A DNA stretch of 30,882 nt from contig CAICTM010001355.1 in assembly GCA_903772945.1 (NCBI GenBank), forward strand, positions 1 through 30,882, in the 5' to 3' direction. Positions 27,460 to 30,882 of this stretch are shown in pieces; within the stretch, counting starts at the first letter, position 1, and every line of letters begins with the position of its first letter. Both the position numbers and the translations under genes were made by a program. This DNA comes from Seminavis robusta. Its lineage: Eukaryota; Bacillariophyta; Bacillariophyceae; Naviculales; Naviculaceae. The notes beneath the pieces are model-generated. The model was not told where the DNA came from, did not search any database, and was given only the letters and a program-made list of their open reading frames with translations.

Positions 27460-29044
27460 TTCAGATCATGAAGATAGAAGGCGCCGGTAAACGGGGAAGG
27501 GTTTGTTGTCCATGTTCCCAAGCAAGCAAAGTGCGCTTCTGTGGCTTCTTTGTCTGGGCTGGAGCATTGGTGAAAGATCTGATTCCCACGATTCAAATAC
27601 CGGTTCTCCGGGCGACGTTGCGCTTGCCGTGGAGGCCCTTGCAAGGCCACGGAGATATCATGAGCTTTTGATTGCAATAGAAATGAGAAACCGGAACTAA
27701 AATGATAGAACACAACAACTATGTATGCGGGAGCGTGCCACCAATGCCAACTTACAACTGACTCCCGTTCGTTGTCGTAGTGTTACAGGTCTTTCAGAAC
27801 GCACGGGATGTGCTTGTATCATGTAGTCTAAAGAAATAATACAGTGTACAGTAGGTGCGCCCACCGAATGATCAGTGTAATCTTGAGATGGCTGACAGGA
27901 TGCCAGCAATGCACAGCATTCTTACCCAAGTTATCATGGTGCCGCTCCTGATTATTTAAAAAAAAATCATTGCTTGGATCATGGTGCTCGAAGCAAACAG
28001 CCAAGCATTCTTCGGTCCAGGAGCTGCTGAAGGCACCGATTGACGATGCCTTGTGAGGACTTAAGCAGCCGCCCAGGATGTACTTTTTGAGTTTGTGATT
28101 TGTGACTGGATTTGAGGGTGAATTGCTTCGCTCCGCCGTTTCAGGTGTCTAAAGCAAGTACTAGAAGTTTCCGCGTTTGCTTCCGCGGTAATGCACTTCA
28201 AGAGCGCTGCTGCTTTCGCACAATTTATTTGACATGGACTGAGTCGAGTCGGGCAAGAGATGTACTCCCCAGATGCAACCGTACTGACACCTAACGAGAG
28301 CTCCCAGCTCAGCGCACCTCAACTACTCTAATTGGCATCTCCGTAGCTCCGTACCGGAAGGCAGGGAAGCGTTCTTCTGTCCAGCCAGCTGAAGGCACCG
28401 ATGGACGCCTTTGAATGAAACTGAAAGGACGGAAGTGTATACATACATCGATTTGAGAGTGTGTTCTTGTGTGACGTGACGTGAGGTGTTTCAGTGCAGC
28501 TACCGTACTAGCTAGTAGTAGAAAAGTAGTTTCCGCGTCGGTGCACTTCCAGAGCACTGGTTTCGTACGTACCAGGTAGACTACCGAAGAAGCATTGTGC
28601 TCCCAAGTTGCTTTCGCTTGAGATAGACTGTCACTGGACTGGACTGAGGCAAGAGAGGTTATTCCCCAGATGGCTACTGTACCACTGACGAAGGTTCAGC
28701 TCCCAGCGCACCTCAACTAGCTAGACTACTCTAATTGGCAGCTCCTTTGCCAGGGATATAGTTCTTTGCGGAGCTACATACTACATGATTGGATATTTCC
28801 GTGATTTCCAGCACAATCATAGACTATTGTTAGTGAGCTAGTGGCTAGCTAGCTAGAGACAACCTTCCTGGAACAAAATACTGTAATAAAAGCTGCTACT
28901 GATGCATGAAATAATAATAATATAAAATCAATCGAATTGGCCCTTTCTCCGTTTAACCTCACTGACTAAGTAGCCATATGCAATGGCTAGCCAGTTGGGG
29001 TGCCCTTGCACAACTGCAACAAATTTTGCAGAAGTCTCACTCAC
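27460..29044. other. Long spacer with a tandem duplication
   Basis: The first ~300 bases are the leader and promoter of the cysteine-rich gene. Open frames at 27402–27909 on both strands show no domains. Positions 28002–28745 are a diverged tandem duplication, listed separately. The remainder includes GCTAGCTAGCTAG near 28844–28856 and AT-rich DNA. Confidence 0.5.
28002..28745 (+). repeat. Diverged tandem duplication, unit ~345–380 bp
   Basis: Copy 1 is about 28002–28345, copy 2 about 28366–28745. Shared landmarks in the same order are AAGC(A/G)TTCTTC, GCTGAAGGCACCGAT, AGTTTCCGCGT, CCCCAGATG, CAGCGCACCTCAACTA and ACTCTAATTGGCA. Identity is uneven, with several insertions in copy 2. No gene is visible in either copy. 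Confidence 0.8.
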
Positions 29045-30073
29045 TCACTCTTCTTGTGGTAATAGTACAGGCGGCCACGTCGGCAGATTCCCCCCATACT
29101 TGGCCGGCAAATGATCGACCTGACAATAGACGAGCACCGCTTGTAAATCTTTTTCCTTTTTGAGTGGTTGAATGATGCGCACCTTTTGCAACAATCGTTT
29201 TGGCAGAAAGGGTTTTAAAATGGCAAATACGACATGAATCCATTTGGGGGCATTCACGACGAGCATTTCGCCCAACAATTGGGGATATTTATCTTCCAGA
29301 CATTTCGCCGCGGCGGCATCTTGTTTTTTGGCTTCCTTGTGAATCATGCGCTGGTGGGTTGTGGAACCGTGACAATCGGCAATACTGAGGTATTTGGTGA
29401 GACGGCCCGTCGTGCGCGTCTTGTAATCGAGCCATTGGAATTTCCATTCCGTAAAGAATAAATGGGCGTCAAAATAATCTGCTTGATGAAGTTGTTGTGC
29501 CATGGTATGTTGGTTGCGTCCGGCCAATTGTAAAAATCCGACGAGCGGCCCTCGTAAATCGGGATTGTAGTAAATCATAGTGTGGTCGCTGTCATAACAC
29601 GCCATCATCTTTCCCGCGCCCTGGGCAAATGGTGGTGCTGTTGTCGCCAGCAATGCTGGACTGGTGACGGGTATCAGTCGAATGTCAATCTCATCGAGTT
29701 TATGGTTGTGACGAAATTGGAGTGTGGATTTGGCCGCCTCGGCAGCGCGTTTACTGTGTTTCATGCCATGACTGAGTAGGAAACGGAGGACCCATAGATC
29801 ATCGTGTTTGGCCGGATCGTAGAGCGGATCGTCTTGCAGCTTGTCGCGGACTTGACGGATTTCCGAGGAGTGCGCCGCCACCAATTCGTTGACGGCGGGA
29901 CGTTTGTCATGGTCGCTAATCAAGTCAATCGGATCGTCGAGACGACTCTTGGCGTGGGCCATCCACGGCCAGATACTGCTACTCGTACTGCTATTGCTAG
30001 TAGGACAACCATCGTAGCTCGCACAAGTGTCCACCACAGACGAGGAGGAACTGGACGACGGAGATTCGGGCAT
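29045..30073 (-). CDS. CRAL-TRIO (SEC14-like) lipid-binding protein, 342 aa
   Basis: A Ser-rich, probably disordered N terminus (about 1–40) is followed by a CRAL-TRIO N-terminal helical region (DDLWVLRFLLSHGMKHSKRA, about 90–122). The lipid-binding domain comes next, with MMACYDSDHTMIYYNPDLRG, YLSIADCHGS, KYPQLLGEMLVVNAPKWIHV and ILKPFLPKRLLQKVRII. It ends with LPAKYGGNLPTWP, the usual SEC14-type final loop. It should bind and exchange a lipid such as phosphatidylinositol at membranes; the ligand is unknown. The frame is open up to an ATG at 30157, but the extra 28 residues contain a run of threonines and look like leader; the ATG at 30073 (MPESPSSSS) is preferred. Intronless. It is a distant relative of the CRAL-TRIO gene at 24812, not a recent duplicate. 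Confidence 0.85.
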   Translation of the reverse strand: MPESPSSSSSSSVVDTCASYDGCPTSNSSTSSSIWPWMAHAKSRLDDPIDLISDHDKRPAVNELVAAHSSEIRQVRDKLQDDPLYDPAKHDDLWVLRFLLSHGMKHSKRAAEAAKSTLQFRHNHKLDEIDIRLIPVTSPALLATTAPPFAQGAGKMMACYDSDHTMIYYNPDLRGPLVGFLQLAGRNQHTMAQQLHQADYFDAHLFFTEWKFQWLDYKTRTTGRLTKYLSIADCHGSTTHQRMIHKEAKKQDAAAAKCLEDKYPQLLGEMLVVNAPKWIHVVFAILKPFLPKRLLQKVRIIQPLKKEKDLQAVLVYCQVDHLPAKYGGNLPTWPPVLLPQEE

Positions 30074-30157
30074 CTTTGTTGTTGTTGTTGTTCTCTTGTT
30101 GTCTTGTCTCTTCTTGTTCTTGAATGGTCGATCGTGAATTGAATCTCGGGCTTTCAC

Positions 30158-30882
30158 GATCAGTCGCGTAGCACAGAATCCTATTCTTCCTTCAACTCGG
30201 TGAATTCAAACTCCGACAACAGAAAGAGCTTCTGATCTCTCGCTCTAGCTACGTCAGCTACAATGAACCTTCTTCTTCCACCCTAACGAGCTCTACTCCA
30301 ATTGCATGCAGAACGCAGCAATGGTTCTAATCTGGAAGGTCAGTAGTTAGTTATTAGTTGTGAACGGTTTGCTAGTTTGTTGTTGTTGTGTTTTTTGTTG
30401 GCATGCAGAACATGCAGTTCACGCATTTGAACCAGGCCAAAAATGTGCTGGCGACCAGTGCGCTGTTGTACCAGTGGTACAGTAGTCTACCGGTAGTACA
30501 GTACTTACAAGACTTCCCGTACGCAATGACGGACTGCGTGGCAGATTACCGGTACATACATGTCACGCAATTCAAATGTTGAAAAGGTGTGAACTTGAAC
30601 GCACAATTTCTCTAATTTAATCAATATCCTTCCAGCTCTACTGTCTAGTAGACTGGCTATTCGTTTCGTTTTTCTCTTTCTCTCTCGTTCAGATTGTGAG
30701 CTCTACAACTGAGCTCGATATGCATACATATACCAGGATCTTTCGATCCTCTGCTTCTCGCAGTTTCATCTACAGATAGATCTCGTCGATCTATCTTCCT
30801 GAAGTGCATGGTTGGCCCTGGAGGGCTTTCCCACTTTACTAAACCTATGGACCTTCATCCGTCGTTTATCTCTCTCTTTTCC
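30158..30882. other. Upstream region of the CRAL-TRIO gene, no other gene seen
   Basis: Probably carries the promoter of the minus-strand gene. It includes ACCGGTA-type strings near 30490–30555 and hairpin-forming strings AGGATCTTTCGATCCT (30736–30751) and AGATAGATCTCGTCGATCTATCT (30774–30796). A 64-codon plus frame at 30388–30582 has no recognisable features. Confidence 0.5.

Overview
The window looks like nuclear DNA of a photosynthetic stramenopile, most likely a pennate diatom (inference from gene families, not a database match). The reasons are short GT–AG introns of about 67–94 nt, a heat-shock-factor DNA-binding domain in a long low-complexity protein, a PknK/multi-kinase-type AAA ATPase without its kinase, two CRAL-TRIO (SEC14-like) proteins, decayed Ty3/Gypsy retroelement sequence, and long intergenic spacers full of self-complementary strings such as ACCGGTACC and CTAGCTAG. 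There are no bacterial operons, rRNA, tRNA or CRISPR arrays that I could recognise.

Layout. 1–2110: an element with about 0.4 kb terminal inverted repeats around a broken Ty3/Gypsy protease–RT fragment. 2110–4296: tandem-repeat and repeat-module DNA without a convincing gene. 4297–5206: a decayed minus-strand gene that I infer from four short protein-like frames. 5871–7313 (+): F-box protein gene whose simple 480-codon reading frame is probably wrong in the middle (one intron plus two one-base shifts). 7641–8471 (−): secreted or organelle-targeted hypothetical protein. 9828–11975 (+): single-pass membrane SGNH/GDSL-like hydrolase. 12400–12790 (−): possible gene remnant. 12960–14600 (−): heat shock factor with the DNA-binding domain at the extreme C terminus.

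15900–18400 is a mobile-element cluster. One element has 46-bp terminal inverted repeats and eleven copies of an 18-bp palindrome. A second family is made almost wholly of telomere-like TTTAGGGTCGG/CCGACCCTAAA units; one copy is nested inside the first element and a second, inverted copy lies about 1.3 kb away.

18782–23161 (+): four-exon AAA-16/STAND-type ATPase followed by a long helical repeat region. 23921–24425 (−): a two-exon small protein with a mitochondrial-type N terminus and one membrane helix, divergent from 24812–25872 (+), a two-exon CRAL-TRIO-like protein. 26200–27459 (−): secreted, probably GPI-anchored protein with two matching 14-cysteine modules. 28002–28745: a diverged tandem duplication. 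29045–30073 (−): second CRAL-TRIO protein. The rest, to 30882, holds no gene I can support.

The genes do not form an obvious pathway; they are ordinary scattered eukaryotic genes. The most unusual structure is the repeat/MITE cluster at 15.9–18.4 kb.
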